DNA from: Clostridiales bacterium | Lineage (GTDB): Bacteria; Bacillota; Clostridia; Oscillospirales; CAG-272 | Direction of reading: 5' to 3' | Assembly (NCBI GenBank): GCA_019415985.1 | Contig: DXYE01000003.1 | Span: 1 to 64,000, forward strand | Length of the DNA: 64,000 nt | Shown: one piece after another, positions 9,498-18,197 of the stretch | How the letters are laid out: every line of letters begins with the position of its first letter | How positions within the stretch are numbered: the stretch's first letter is position 1 | Translations under genes and position numbers: made by a program | The notes under the pieces: generated by a model | What the model saw: the letters and a program-made list of their open reading frames with translations, nothing else | Told to the model about the DNA's origin: nothing | Databases searched by the model: none

Positions 9498-9533
9498 AAA
9501 AATCAAGCTTTTTGCCAAAGCTTGATTTTTTTA
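9498..9533 (+). terminator. Strong terminator-like hairpin
   Basis: The stem AAATCAAGCTTT with its complement encloses TTGCC and is followed by seven T residues. No gene lies immediately upstream on this strand, so it ends an unidentified transcript or a leader RNA. A GAGGTGGATCC stretch 40 bases before it faintly recalls a T-box, but no specifier domain was found. Confidence 0.6.
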
Positions 9534-10082
9534 TTTACGGCTTTGGATACGCAGCTGCGTTTATACGCTGTCATCCGTATCTGTGACCGAGACCGTTTGA
9601 TTTTTAGTATTATATCCCATCTGGTTCTGAATGTCAAGAGTACCGCTGATTTTACTGTGGAATCGCCGGGGCTGAAGGCTTTGTGCACAAATTTAAACAG
9701 CAGATTCGGGCGGTGCGTGGAACCATGTGTTTACGGGCGAGATATTATGCTCCTCTTTTCCCCCTTTGCATAGCAAAGGCAATTTGCAAAGCAAAAGCAG
9801 CTTTTCACAGGATGAAGCGGACCATTTCGGCTTTGTCTGTCCGCTCGTGAAGCACAGCGCACAGCAGTATTATGGGATAATCGGCCTTTCTTCCCGCACC
9901 AAATTTCACAGTGGTATTTCCGCCGCTACTCCAATAGATTTTATATTCCAGTACAGCCCTTTCGCTTCTGCCTGTTTTCTCTGCTGTAAATTTTCAAAAA
10001 TGCCCTCTGGTTTTAGCATACTTGTCTTTGCAGGATCATATGGTGTTAACAGGAATTTGACCACGGAGAAAGGATGAATTTG
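9534..10082. other. Gap before the carboxypeptidase gene
   Basis: Open frames here (for example 9727-10077 on the plus strand) have no ribosome binding site and no recognisable protein character. Short direct repeats of TTTGCA(T/A)AGCAAA occur near 9765-9800. Confidence 0.35.
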
Positions 10083-11219
10083 ATGAAAAGGTTAATTAGT
10101 TTTGCCATAGCCTCTGTTCTTCTGCTCATATGCCTAATTGGCAATGCATCTGCTGTAGAATTTACGGCTGAATCTGATGCAAAAAGCCTCATTTTGATGG
10201 ATGCGGCTACGGGGACCGTGCTTTATGAGTTCAATGCGGACGAAAAGCTTCCGCCTGCGTCTGTGACCAAAATTATGACGATTCTGCTGGTGGTCGAGGC
10301 CATTGACAGCGGAAAAATTCAAAAGACAGATATGGTGACCGTAAGCGCTCACGCATCTTCCATGGGCGGTTCCCAGGTATACCTCAAGGAAGGTGAGACG
10401 ATGAGTGTGGACGATATGCTGAAAGCTGTCGTTGTAGCCTCGGCAAACGATGCAGCAGTGGCATTGGCGGAGTATGTCTGCGGCTCAGAAACAGCCTTTG
10501 TATCAAGGATGAACGAAAGAGCGGCCGAGCTTGGTATGACAAATACGGTTTTTATGAATACAAACGGCTTGGATGATACTGTAGAGGGACACTTGACAAC
10601 GGCGAGAGATATCGCCCTGATGTCCCGTGAACTGCTTAAGCACGAGATGATATTTGATTATACGACAATTTGGATGGATACCATACGGGACGGCTCGTTC
10701 GGTCTGACCAACACCAACCGTCTGATTCGCTTCTACAGCGGTGCGAATGGATTGAAAACCGGTTCCACGTCAAAAGCCAAATTCTGCATCAGCGCGACCG
10801 CAAAGCGTGATAATCTTCAGCTTATAGCGGTTGTCATGGCGGCATCCACACGCGACACCCGAAATCAGACGGCCGCGGCCCTGCTGGATTATGGTTTTGC
10901 CAATTTTGCTCTGAAAGAGTTTGAGGCCGGAACGCTCGACGATCTGTATGTAAAGGGCGGTGTCAGAGATTCCTGCAGTGTCAAATACGATGCGTTCCGT
11001 ATCATCATGGAAAAGGGAAAAGAGAACAGCGTAACACAAAATATCAATTTGCCGGAGAGTGTTAGCGCACCGGTTGCGGAAGGCGATGTACTGGGGAGCA
11101 TAACGTATACCTGCGATGGCGTAGAGATAGGCAGGACCGATCTGATTGCGGGTGAATCGGTTGAAAAGATCGGATTTTTCTCCCTGTTTTACCGTATGCT
11201 CTGCGAAGCGATTTTCTAA
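10083..11219 (+). CDS. D-alanyl-D-alanine carboxypeptidase (DacF-like penicillin-binding protein)
   Basis: An extracytoplasmic serine peptidase that trims the terminal D-Ala of peptidoglycan stem peptides. The 378-residue chain has a signal peptide (KRLISFAIASVLLLICLIGNASA). The three S11-family motifs are SVTK (nucleophile Ser), SAND and KTGS, in the usual order. A C-terminal beta domain and a weakly amphipathic end (FFSLFYRMLCEAIF) suggest peripheral membrane attachment, as in DacA and DacF. The ATG at 10074 sits directly on GAGAAAGG; the in-frame ATG at 10083 has better spacing. It is monocistronic, with the pgi promoter directly downstream. Confidence 0.93.
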   Translation: MKRLISFAIASVLLLICLIGNASAVEFTAESDAKSLILMDAATGTVLYEFNADEKLPPASVTKIMTILLVVEAIDSGKIQKTDMVTVSAHASSMGGSQVYLKEGETMSVDDMLKAVVVASANDAAVALAEYVCGSETAFVSRMNERAAELGMTNTVFMNTNGLDDTVEGHLTTARDIALMSRELLKHEMIFDYTTIWMDTIRDGSFGLTNTNRLIRFYSGANGLKTGSTSKAKFCISATAKRDNLQLIAVVMAASTRDTRNQTAAALLDYGFANFALKEFEAGTLDDLYVKGGVRDSCSVKYDAFRIIMEKGKENSVTQNINLPESVSAPVAEGDVLGSITYTCDGVEIGRTDLIAGESVEKIGFFSLFYRMLCEAIF

Positions 11220-11266
11220 ACTACAAATATTAAAAAATAGTTAACGAAATACCCATATGTTAGCTC

Positions 11267-11295
11267 TTGCATTCCAAGCCTGGTTTGTCTATAAT
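11267..11295 (+). promoter_or_regulatory. Promoter of pgi
   Basis: TTGCAT at 11267-11272 and TATAAT at 11290-11295 are 17 bases apart, about 100 bases before the pgi start. Confidence 0.75.
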
Positions 11296-11395
11296 TATGA
11301 ATTGTTATATTTAGGCAATTTGCCAATCATACGCTTAAGGACTGACGGATACCGTTGCGAAGTGCGGCATTCATAAAGAAAGGAATGGACGAATC

Positions 11396-12736
11396 ATGGC
11401 TGTATATCTTAATGACACATATCTGAAATCTTTTCTGAAAGAGGGGGCCCTTGACGGCATTCGCGGAGAAGTGACTGCCGCATATGAAAAGGTCAAAAAC
11501 AAAGGCGGCGAAGGCTCGGATTTTCTTGGCTGGTATGACCTTCCTGTAACTTATGACAAAGAGGAATTTGCGCGCATCAAAGCTGCGGCAAAGAAGATAC
11601 AATCCTCCTGCGATATCCTTGTGGTGATCGGAATCGGCGGTTCCTACCTTGGCGCGCGCGCGGCCATTGAGTTTGTGCGGTCTCCGCTCTATAACCAGCT
11701 CAAAAAGGATACGCCGGAAATCTATTTTGCCGGTAATCATATCAGCGCTCAGGCGCTCAACGAATTGCTTGAGATCTGTGAAGGCAAGGATATCTGCATA
11801 AACGTGATATCCAAATCCGGCACAACTACGGAGCCTGCGGTGGCATTCCGTATCTTCCGCGATCTTTTGATCAAAAAGTATGGTGAAGGTGCGCTTAAGG
11901 ATCGTGTTTTTGTCACGACAGACAGACAGAAGGGAACCCTTAAGCAGTTCGCTGATGAGGCAGGATGTGAAACCTTTGTCGTTCCGGACGATTGCGGCGG
12001 TAGATATTCTGTTCTGACAGCTGTCGGACTGCTGCCCATTGCAGTAGCCGGTATCTCCATAGACGACATGATGTGTGGAGCAGGAGACGCCAAAAAAGCT
12101 TTTGCCTGCGACGATCTTGAGCAGAACGATTGTTTCCGATATGCTGCATACAGAAATCTTTTATACCGCGACGGGAAGAAGCTGGAAATTCTTGTCGGTT
12201 ACGAGCCGGCGCTCGCCATGCTGAACGAATGGTGGAAGCAGCTTTACGGAGAAAGCGAGGGTAAGGACGGCAAAGGAATTTTTCCTGCGTCTGTTCTGTT
12301 CACGACGGACCTGCATTCTTTGGGACAGTACATACAGGAAGGTGAACGCACGCTGTTTGAGACGGTTCTGCATATAAAGGACAACATGTCTTCTCTAGAA
12401 ATTCCGGACGATAAGACCAACGCTGACGGACTGAATTTCCTCAGTGGCAAAGCGTTATCCTTTGTCAATGATATGGCGTTCAAAGGCGCAGCCATAGCCC
12501 ATGTGGATGGCGGTGTGCCCAATCTTGTGATAGAAATTGACAAGAGAGACGCGTATCACTTTGGATATCTGGTATATTTCTTTGAATTGGCGTGCGGTAT
12601 ATCCGGATATATATTGGGCGTGAATCCCTTTAATCAGCCCGGCGTCGAGGCGTATAAAAAGAATATGTTCGCACTGCTCGGTAAGCCCGGCTTTGAAGAA
12701 AGAAAGGCACAGCTCGAGAGCCGGTTGGCAGAATGA
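11396..12736 (+). CDS. pgi: Glucose-6-phosphate isomerase
   Basis: Interconverts glucose-6-phosphate and fructose-6-phosphate in glycolysis. The 446-residue length fits the short bacterial PGI class. Family signatures seen are [12 protein letters not shown], the sugar-phosphate-binding [12 protein letters not shown], a [14 protein letters not shown] stretch (the PGI signature region), and [20 protein letters not shown] near the C-terminus with the catalytic Lys. AAAGAAAGG precedes the ATG by about 12 bases. It has its own promoter and a long hairpin past its end, so it is probably a single-gene transcript. Confidence 0.96.
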   Translation: MAVYLNDTYLKSFLKEGALDGIRGEVTAAYEKVKNKGGEGSDFLGWYDLPVTYDKEEFARIKAAAKKIQSSCDILVVIGIGGSYLGARAAIEFVRSPLYNQLKKDTPEIYFAGNHISAQALNELLEICEGKDICINVISKSGTTTEPAVAFRIFRDLLIKKYGEGALKDRVFVTTDRQKGTLKQFADEAGCETFVVPDDCGGRYSVLTAVGLLPIAVAGISIDDMMCGAGDAKKAFACDDLEQNDCFRYAAYRNLLYRDGKKLEILVGYEPALAMLNEWWKQLYGESEGKDGKGIFPASVLFTTDLHSLGQYIQEGERTLFETVLHIKDNMSSLEIPDDKTNADGLNFLSGKALSFVNDMAFKGAAIAHVDGGVPNLVIEIDKRDAYHFGYLVYFFELACGISGYILGVNPFNQPGVEAYKKNMFALLGKPGFEERKAQLESRLAE

Positions 12737-12920
12737 TGAATATACGGCTGCTGGGACAGGTTTCGGTCCATATCGCAAATTATTGTGCAACGGATTGCGA
12801 GATGTGATCTATTCATAGACAGGAGTTTTCTCCGACGGTAGTCGAAGAAGCGCTGTTTTAACTTTTCATAACCAAAGGTCCATAAAAACAAATTTTTCGG
12901 CTACAGGGCATTGTACAAAA

Positions 12921-12964
12921 CAGATAAACCTCCGCATGGCTGCGATCATGCGGAGGTTTATCTG
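12921..12964. terminator. Long hairpin between pgi and a minus-strand relic
   Basis: A perfect 18-bp stem, arms starting CAGATAAACC and ending GGTTTATCTG, has an 8-nt loop. Read on the minus strand it is followed by TTTTGT; on the plus strand by a looser T-rich run. It could terminate pgi, or the relic gene beyond it, or both. Confidence 0.65.
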
Positions 12965-12975
12965 TTCTATATTTA

Positions 12976-13107
12976 TTATCTTTTAGAATATACAATTCCT
13001 ATAGCCTTCTCCTCTACAAATTCGTATTTGTCTTGCGTTTCATCGTAAAGGACGTCAGCCAATGCGGGACATATGGTGAGGAGAGACGCCCCTATGTCTG
13101 AGAAAGC
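12976..13107 (-). pseudogene. Possible 3' end of a decayed gene
   Basis: The minus-strand frame encodes 43 residues that read like real protein, with ADVLYDETQDKYEF and EEKAIGIVYSKR at the end. It is closed upstream by an in-frame TAG and has no start codon or ribosome binding site. It stops just before the long hairpin, as a real gene would. I do not recognise the family. Confidence 0.3.
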
Positions 13108-13412
13108 CTACGTTAAAGGACTGGCAGGCGCAAGATCTATTTTATATGCGGAGTTTTATCTTCTTAAAAAGAGAGGCATGTCAAAATCTGTAGGGGACGT
13201 TTTTTTGAAGCTTTGGATAGGGCGTCTGTATTTATATATTCTCATATAATATTTACAAAATTATAGTAAATGCCCCTTGATATTTTCCGCAATTTCATGT
13301 AAAATAGGAACAGGAGCACAGAAAGCAAAAATTGTTTGGCGAGGTTCGGCGGGCTTTGTCCACGCAGCTTTGTGTGCCGGAAAATCGTTTTTCGCCGGGA
13401 AAGGGAGTCGTT

Positions 13413-13820
13413 ATGCTGAAATTGATAGTCGGTGTCAAAGGCACAGGGAAAACCAAAGCTCTGATAAACGCAGTCAACAGTGCATACGAAGCATCCAGCG
13501 GAGCGGTCGTTTGCCTGGAGCAGGGAGAAAAGCTTCGTTACGACATCAGGCATCAGGTGCGTTTGATTAACACACTGGATTATATGATCTGCGACGGCCA
13601 ATCGTTGTTTGGTTTCATTGCCGGCATTTATGCCTCGAATCATGATATTACGGATATTTTTGTAGATTCCGCGCTCAAAATCTGTGAAAACAATTATGAA
13701 GAATTCAAAGTTGCGGTAGACGAAATCGCGCGTTTTGCAGAAGCAAATAAGCTGCGCTGCACCATAACTGCGTCAATGCCTTTGGATGAACTCGATGAAG
13801 ACTTGAAAAAATATCTTTAA
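13413..13820 (+). CDS. Small P-loop protein conserved in Clostridia
   Basis: A cytoplasmic protein of 135 residues with a Walker A motif GVKGTGKT at residues 6-13. The rest has alternating beta and helix character, with DIFVDSALKI as a possible Walker B strand. I recall relatives in clostridial genomes annotated by default as ATP-binding or 'twitching motility PilT' proteins. At this length it cannot be a PilT motor, and the true role is unknown. The frame is open upstream to 13332, but AAGGGAG lies just before the ATG at 13413 and the P-loop normally starts near residue 6. It has its own terminator. Confidence 0.8.
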   Translation: MLKLIVGVKGTGKTKALINAVNSAYEASSGAVVCLEQGEKLRYDIRHQVRLINTLDYMICDGQSLFGFIAGIYASNHDITDIFVDSALKICENNYEEFKVAVDEIARFAEANKLRCTITASMPLDELDEDLKKYL

Positions 13821-13836
13821 TGTTGTTTAGAAAGTC

Positions 13837-13876
13837 CCCCTGCCTGCTAAAAATCAGCAGGCAGGGGTTGTCTTTT
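13837..13876 (+). terminator. Terminator of the small P-loop gene
   Basis: The perfect 12-bp stem CCCCTGCCTGCT/AGCAGGCAGGGG is followed by TTGTCTTTT, 16 bases after the stop codon. Confidence 0.9.
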
Positions 13877-14084
13877 CGGTATGGTTACTGAACAACAAGC
13901 CGGAAGCTGCTAAAAGGAGCCGGTTGCAATTTGATGATTTGATGAGAGGAAAAAAGGCTGTTTTTTCTCTTCTTTTGTGCTGAATTTTTATCAAGCAAAA
14001 TGTGTCAATTCCTCCTGCTGCGCATAAGATGATACAGAAGGTGAAAACACCTGTATTTCTACTTATTTAGGAGGATTCGACCAA

Positions 14085-14918
14085 ATGGCAGATAACAGAA
14101 ATTCCTGCTGCAACAATTCCGCAAACAATTCCTGCGGAAACGATCCGGTTTATATAGACGTCAACCGGATTTTGGACAGTTGTCGGGATAAAGACTGTTT
14201 CGAAGACGTCAGAGTTTATCTTACAGAGTTCGGACAGGAGGTCATTGACCGTTCCGGCTCCGTTAGAACCAAATGCGCAAAAATCGTTGGCTCAAACATC
14301 AGCGTTACGCCGCTTACCTTTAATCGCGGTTTTTATCAGGTCAATATAAGAATATTTGTCAAAATCGTGGCGGAGTCCTGTCTCTGTGGCGGCAAAGCCC
14401 AGGAAATCGAAGGGCTGGCTATCGTGGATAAAAGCGTCATCCTGTTTGGAAGCGAGGGCAGTGTTAAGATCTTCAAGAGCTGTGCCTGCGAAGATAATTT
14501 CTGTGCGCTCCCGGATTTTAACAATGAATGTGAGACCAATTTACCCACAGCCGTGCTTGAGATTGTCGATCCCGTTGTACTTTCAACCAGGATCATGGAG
14601 AAGTGCCATTGTCACTGCTCCTGCGCCTGCCTCTGCCCCGAAGAGCTTCCGGAATGCGTCTGCAATTGCCTGAACGGTCCCCTTTGTGATAATACCAATT
14701 CAGGCTGCGTGCTGACTGTTACACTCGGATTTTTCTCTGTCGTTCGTATGGAGCGTCCCGGACAATTCCTTGTAAATGCGACTGAGTACTGTGTGCCGGA
14801 AAAGGAATGTGTATTCGCAGAGGAAGACGATCCTTGCAGCGCCTTTAAGAAAATGTGCTTCCCGACAGATCAGTTTTGCCCGCCGTCGCTTGGCAGCAAT
14901 AACTGCGGATGCAGATAA
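14085..14918 (+). CDS. Cysteine-rich protein of unknown function, possibly spore-associated
   Basis: The 277-residue product has about 30 cysteines (some 11%), clustered at the N-terminus (NSCCNN), in the middle (EKCHCHCSCACLC, then ECVCNCLNG) and at the end (NNCGCR). Between them, residues 20-180 form an ordinary beta-rich domain with FYQVNIRIFVKIVAESC. There is no signal peptide. A perfect AGGAGG precedes the ATG, so high expression is likely. Cysteine-rich coat and exosporium proteins of Clostridia look broadly similar, and the beta domain is loosely like SPOCS-type coat domains. Both comparisons are inference. It could instead bind metal. It sits alone between terminators. Confidence 0.65.
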   Translation: MADNRNSCCNNSANNSCGNDPVYIDVNRILDSCRDKDCFEDVRVYLTEFGQEVIDRSGSVRTKCAKIVGSNISVTPLTFNRGFYQVNIRIFVKIVAESCLCGGKAQEIEGLAIVDKSVILFGSEGSVKIFKSCACEDNFCALPDFNNECETNLPTAVLEIVDPVVLSTRIMEKCHCHCSCACLCPEELPECVCNCLNGPLCDNTNSGCVLTVTLGFFSVVRMERPGQFLVNATEYCVPEKECVFAEEDDPCSAFKKMCFPTDQFCPPSLGSNNCGCR

Positions 14919-14944
14919 AACGGCTGATTTAATATCTATAGCTT

Positions 14945-14981
14945 CACCGGACGGAATCTTTTGATTCCGCCCGGTGTTTCT
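14945..14981 (+). terminator. Terminator of the cysteine-rich protein gene
   Basis: CACCGG-A-CGGAATC pairs with GATTCCG-C-CCGGTG, one mismatch, followed by TTTCTTATG. It begins 26 bases after the stop codon. Confidence 0.85.
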
Positions 14982-15225
14982 TATGTTATGTTTTGCGGCA
15001 GAATACAGGATGCCAGGGTGAAGTCTGAAAAATGCTTTGGATGAGAAGGCGAAATTATATGCTTGGGAAAAAGGAGCGGAACGGGATACTGTGAATGTAT
15101 ATCCGGTGATTGGCTGCATCTGTTGTTGAACGACTGATATTTATTCATTCTATCTATTCGACCGTGACTAGATATACCGAGGTTGGTCAACGATTTTCTC
15201 TTGTTCTGCGTATTGTGAAAACTTA

Positions 15226-15254
15226 TTGATTTTTTTGGATTTTCATGGTATAAT
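15226..15254 (+). promoter_or_regulatory. Promoter upstream of fucI, with extended -10
   Basis: TTGATT at 15226-15231 and TATAAT at 15249-15254 are 17 bases apart, and TGG directly before the -10 makes it an extended -10. The second copy of the 73-bp repeat carries the same TGGTATAAT at 15360-15368 but lacks a good -35. A third TGGTATAGT occurs near 15450. Confidence 0.7.
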
Positions 15255-15309
15255 GTGCACGGCGTAGCATTACATCATCGTAAAAACCGCAGCGAGCCGT
15301 GCACTGCAG
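15237..15309 (+). repeat. 73-bp direct repeat, copy 1
   Basis: The unit begins GGATTTTCATGGTATAAT and ends CACTGCAG. It differs from copy 2 (15351-15423) at only three positions. It contains a 9-bp dyad, GTGCACGGC (15255-15263) with GCCGTGCAC (15296-15304), around a 32-nt loop. Confidence 0.9.
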
Positions 15310-15318
15310 TTTTCGTCC

Positions 15319-15336
15319 GACTGAACAAGTTCAGTC
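15319..15336. repeat. Palindrome between the two 73-bp repeats
   Basis: GACTGAAC and GTTCAGTC are perfect complements around AA. The position between two promoter-bearing repeats suggests an operator for a dimeric regulator. Confidence 0.5.
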
Positions 15337-15350
15337 ATCCGAAACTGTCG

Positions 15351-15423
15351 GGATTTTCATGGTATAATATACACGGCGTAGCATTACATCATCGTAAAAA
15401 CCGCAGCGAGCCGTGCATTGCAG
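15351..15423 (+). repeat. 73-bp direct repeat, copy 2
   Basis: Same unit as copy 1. In the stem, the outermost G-C pair of copy 1 is an A-T pair here, so pairing is kept; a second change gives an A-C mismatch at the third pair. The open frame running through both copies (15255-15449) has no ribosome binding site. Confidence 0.9.
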
Positions 15424-15509
15424 ATTTTGCCTTACTAAGCATGGTTTAGATGGTATAGTACAATTATTTAAAAATAGGTCCAAACAAAATTTTTCAGGGA
15501 GGTATGAAA

Positions 15510-17279
15510 ATGATATATCCAATAATCGGCATTCGGCCGGTCATCGATGGCCGCCGGCGCGGCATTCGTGAAGGTCTGGAAAACCAGACAATGGCCATGG
15601 CTGAGGCTGCAAAAGACCTCATTTCCAGCAACCTGTATTATCCCGATGGCTCGCCGGTGCAATGTGTGATCGCAGATACCACAATCGGCGGCGGAGCGGA
15701 GGCGGCTAAATGCGCTGAGAAGTTTGCGGCGCTACACGTCTGCGCAACGCTTTCCGTCACCCCCTGCTGGTGCTACGGCAGTGAAACGATGGACCTTGAC
15801 CCGATGACCGTAAAGGCGGTGTGGGGCTTTAACGGAACTGAGCGTCCCGGCGCGGTTTACCTTGCCGCGGTTATGGCGGCTCATGCACAGAGAGGGCTTC
15901 CGGCGTTCAGCATCTATGGACATGACGTGCAGGATATGAACGATACCGGCATTCCTGAGGATGTTGCAGAAAAAATACTGCGCTTTGCCAGAGGGGCTAT
16001 TGCTGTGGGCTTGATGCGCAACCGGGCATACGTCGCGCTGGGTTCGGTTTCGATGGGTATTGCCGGCTCCTTTTTGGACCCGGTCTTTATGCAGAAATAT
16101 CTCGGCATACGCGCGGAATGGGTAGATATGACGGAAATCCTGCGCAGAATTGATCTCGGTATTTATGATGCAGACCAGTACCGGAAGGCGCGGGCGTGGA
16201 TCAAAGCCAATTGTCCGGATGGACTTGAAGTCAATGCACCTGAACTTCGTTCTACACCCGAGCAAAAGGAAGCGGAGTGGGATTTTGTTGCGAAGATGAC
16301 GGTCATCTGCCGCGATATTATGGTCGGCAATCCGAAGCTTGCCGAAATGGGCTTTGTTGAGGAATCCAACGGAAGAAATGCAATCTTTGGCGGCTTCCAG
16401 GGACAGAGAATGTGGACCGATTACAAACCCAATGCGGACTTTACCGAAGCCATATTTAATTCCGGTTTTGACTGGAACGGAAAACGCCAGCCGCTCGTTC
16501 TGGCTACAGAAAACGATAATTTGAACGGCGTGGCAATGCTGTTTCTGCATCTGCTGACCAATCGCTCTGCAGTCTTTGCTGATGTCCGTACATACTGGAG
16601 CCCTGAGGCCGTGAAGAGGGTAACGGGATATACACCGGTGGGAGCTGCGTCAAACGGCTTTATTCATTTAATTAATTCCGGTGCAGCAGCGCTTGATGGC
16701 AGCGGCGCTTCCCGCGATGCCGACGGCAGACCTGTCATGAAGGAATGGTGGAATCTTACTGAAGAAGATATCAAATCTATGCTTAGCGTTACAAAATGGG
16801 CGCCGGCAAACAAGCTGTATTTCCGTGGAGGCGGTTTCTCTTCTCAGTTCAGCACAGACTGTGAAATGCCGATAACAGTGGTTCGCGTAAACTATGTCGA
16901 CCATCTCGGACCGGTGATGCAGGTCGCCGAGGGCTATACGGTCAAGCTGCCACAGCAGGTCAATGATACGCTGCTCAACCGTACCGACCCGACATGGCCG
17001 TCAACTTGGTTCGCACCGCGTCTGACAGGGAAGGGCGCTTTTACGGATGTGTACAGCGTCATGGCAAACTGGGGCGCAAATCACGGCGCGTTTACATACG
17101 GACACGTAGGCGCCGACGTACTCACACTGGCGTCTATGCTCCGCATACCGGTATCCATGCACAACATCCCCGAGAACAGAGTATACCGGCCGCATAGCTG
17201 GTCTGCTTTCGGAACCAGCGATCCGGAAGGGGCGGACTACAGAGCCTGCGCAGCTTACGGACCTTTATATAAGGCATAA
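15510..17279 (+). CDS. fucI: L-fucose isomerase
   Basis: Converts L-fucose to L-fuculose (also D-arabinose to D-ribulose), the first step of fucose breakdown, with a Mn2+ cofactor. The 589-residue length and sequence from PIIGIRPVIDGRRRG onward match the FucI family; CWCYGSETMDLDP and the C-terminal NIPENRVYRPHSWSAFGT also fit. Two ATGs are possible: 15504 lies one base after AGGGAGG, while 15510 lies seven bases away and is preferred. No fucK, fucA or fucose transporter is adjacent, so the isomerase is an isolated cistron behind a duplicated regulatory element. A terminator follows directly. Confidence 0.95.
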   Translation: MIYPIIGIRPVIDGRRRGIREGLENQTMAMAEAAKDLISSNLYYPDGSPVQCVIADTTIGGGAEAAKCAEKFAALHVCATLSVTPCWCYGSETMDLDPMTVKAVWGFNGTERPGAVYLAAVMAAHAQRGLPAFSIYGHDVQDMNDTGIPEDVAEKILRFARGAIAVGLMRNRAYVALGSVSMGIAGSFLDPVFMQKYLGIRAEWVDMTEILRRIDLGIYDADQYRKARAWIKANCPDGLEVNAPELRSTPEQKEAEWDFVAKMTVICRDIMVGNPKLAEMGFVEESNGRNAIFGGFQGQRMWTDYKPNADFTEAIFNSGFDWNGKRQPLVLATENDNLNGVAMLFLHLLTNRSAVFADVRTYWSPEAVKRVTGYTPVGAASNGFIHLINSGAAALDGSGASRDADGRPVMKEWWNLTEEDIKSMLSVTKWAPANKLYFRGGGFSSQFSTDCEMPITVVRVNYVDHLGPVMQVAEGYTVKLPQQVNDTLLNRTDPTWPSTWFAPRLTGKGAFTDVYSVMANWGANHGAFTYGHVGADVLTLASMLRIPVSMHNIPENRVYRPHSWSAFGTSDPEGADYRACAAYGPLYKA

Positions 17280-17286
17280 AAACACG

Positions 17287-17338
17287 GCCTCTTCGGCGCC
17301 TCGCTTTCAAGCGGATAGCCGAAGAGGCTCTTTTTCTA
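17287..17338 (+). terminator. Terminator of fucI
   Basis: The perfect 11-bp stem GCCTCTTCGGC/GCCGAAGAGGC is followed by TCTTTTTCT, 8 bases past the stop codon. Confidence 0.92.
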
Positions 17339-17607
17339 CTTACATTGCTTTATAAGGTTTGCAATACACGCTTTCACATCTGAACGTTCCTTTTGTGTGA
17401 AATTGTGCGAAAGTCTGCAAAATCACCGCCGGTATGAAAGCGATTTTTTACCTCTTATATCGTATTCCAGAACATCGTCTGTGTGTTTTAGCCGTCCGGT
17501 GTACTTTCGAATGCGTTTTGGCGTTCACGGTCTGACACGTCGAGCTTCAAGCAGAGCTAATTTATTTTTTTGTCATAATCATTTGTATAAAAAACCTCAG
17601 CCGGGAT
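17339..17607 (-). other. Decayed coding sequence, family unknown
   Basis: In broken minus-strand frames there are protein-like pieces (KRIRKYTGRLKHTDDVLEYD, then FTQKERSDVKACIANLIKQ) separated by stops. This looks like an old gene remnant, but I cannot name it. Confidence 0.25.
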
Positions 17608-18010
17608 TCAGGACAATAAGTCCTCTAAGCTGTGTTTCTCGCACTGTATAAGCAGCTGTTCGGTATAACCGAGCTTTATATAAAAATCTTTGCCCATGCC
17701 TGTTGAATCCAATGCTATAAACTTTATGCCGGGCCCTTTTGCACGTTCTTCAATCATCAGCATCATTTCACGCGCGATAACGCGCTTTCTGTATGTTTCG
17801 TCTATTGCCGCCGTAAGTATTGTGATATTTCCATTGTCCTCTGTATACCAGCACGGCTCCGATTATTTTGTTATCCGATTCGGCGTATCATAAAAGCTTA
17901 GAGGGGGGGACAGGCTGTCGTCAGCTTTGCTCATAGCCGATATCCGTTTTCGCCAAATATTTTTCTGCCAAACGCAAGCACCTGTACAAGCTCTGCTTCG
18001 TTCTGTACAT
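17608..18010 (-). pseudogene. Frameshifted GNAT-family acetyltransferase
   Basis: Minus-strand frames joined across frameshifts give a typical GNAT protein: NEAELVQVLAFGRKIFGENG, then YAESDNKIIGAVLV, then a shift near 17823 into YTEDNGNITILTAAIDETYR, RKRVIAREMMLMIEERAKG and a C-terminal FYIKLGYTEQLL. A run of eight C residues near 17905-17915 marks another shift. A single-base loss between AVLV and YTED explains the first break. No intact start exists. Functional copies acetylate small molecules or proteins; this one is dead unless the frameshifts are assembly errors. Confidence 0.65.
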
Positions 18011-18197
18011 TAATTCATAAATACTTAATTTTTTAACTTAAAGGGCCTTCGCCGTACGATCGTCCAATATTTCTGTATCTCTCGGCCGTGCAGCCGAAAA
18101 GAGATATCGCTGATTTTGACTTCGTGCGACTGAAATTCCTGTAGAGGGTTCCTGATGAATGAAACGATAGAGTGTAATTGTTACGTGGTACAAGGAT

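Noticed and set aside
9440..9533. Possible T-box leader (GAGGTGGATCC followed by a terminator)
   Set aside because: No specifier stem, no AGTA loop and no aminoacyl or amino-acid gene directly downstream.
9727..10077. 116-codon plus-strand frame before the carboxypeptidase
   Set aside because: No ribosome binding site; composition unlike a protein; ends at the carboxypeptidase start.
13094..13249. Short plus-strand frame starting MSEKAYVKGLAGARS
   Set aside because: Reads plausibly, but has no ribosome binding site and lies opposite the better-supported minus-strand gene tail.
13413..13820. PilT-type motor protein
   Set aside because: Only 135 residues with a P-loop at the N-terminus; none of the PilT hexamer motifs are present.
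15255..15449. 64-codon plus-strand frame with a repeated HGVALHHRKNRSEPC
   Set aside because: It is the translation of the two 73-bp repeats; there is no ribosome binding site, and the repeats carry promoter and dyad signals instead.
15732..16550. 272-codon minus-strand frame inside fucI
   Set aside because: It is a shadow of a firmly identified gene in a GC-rich stretch; no start signals or recognisable family.
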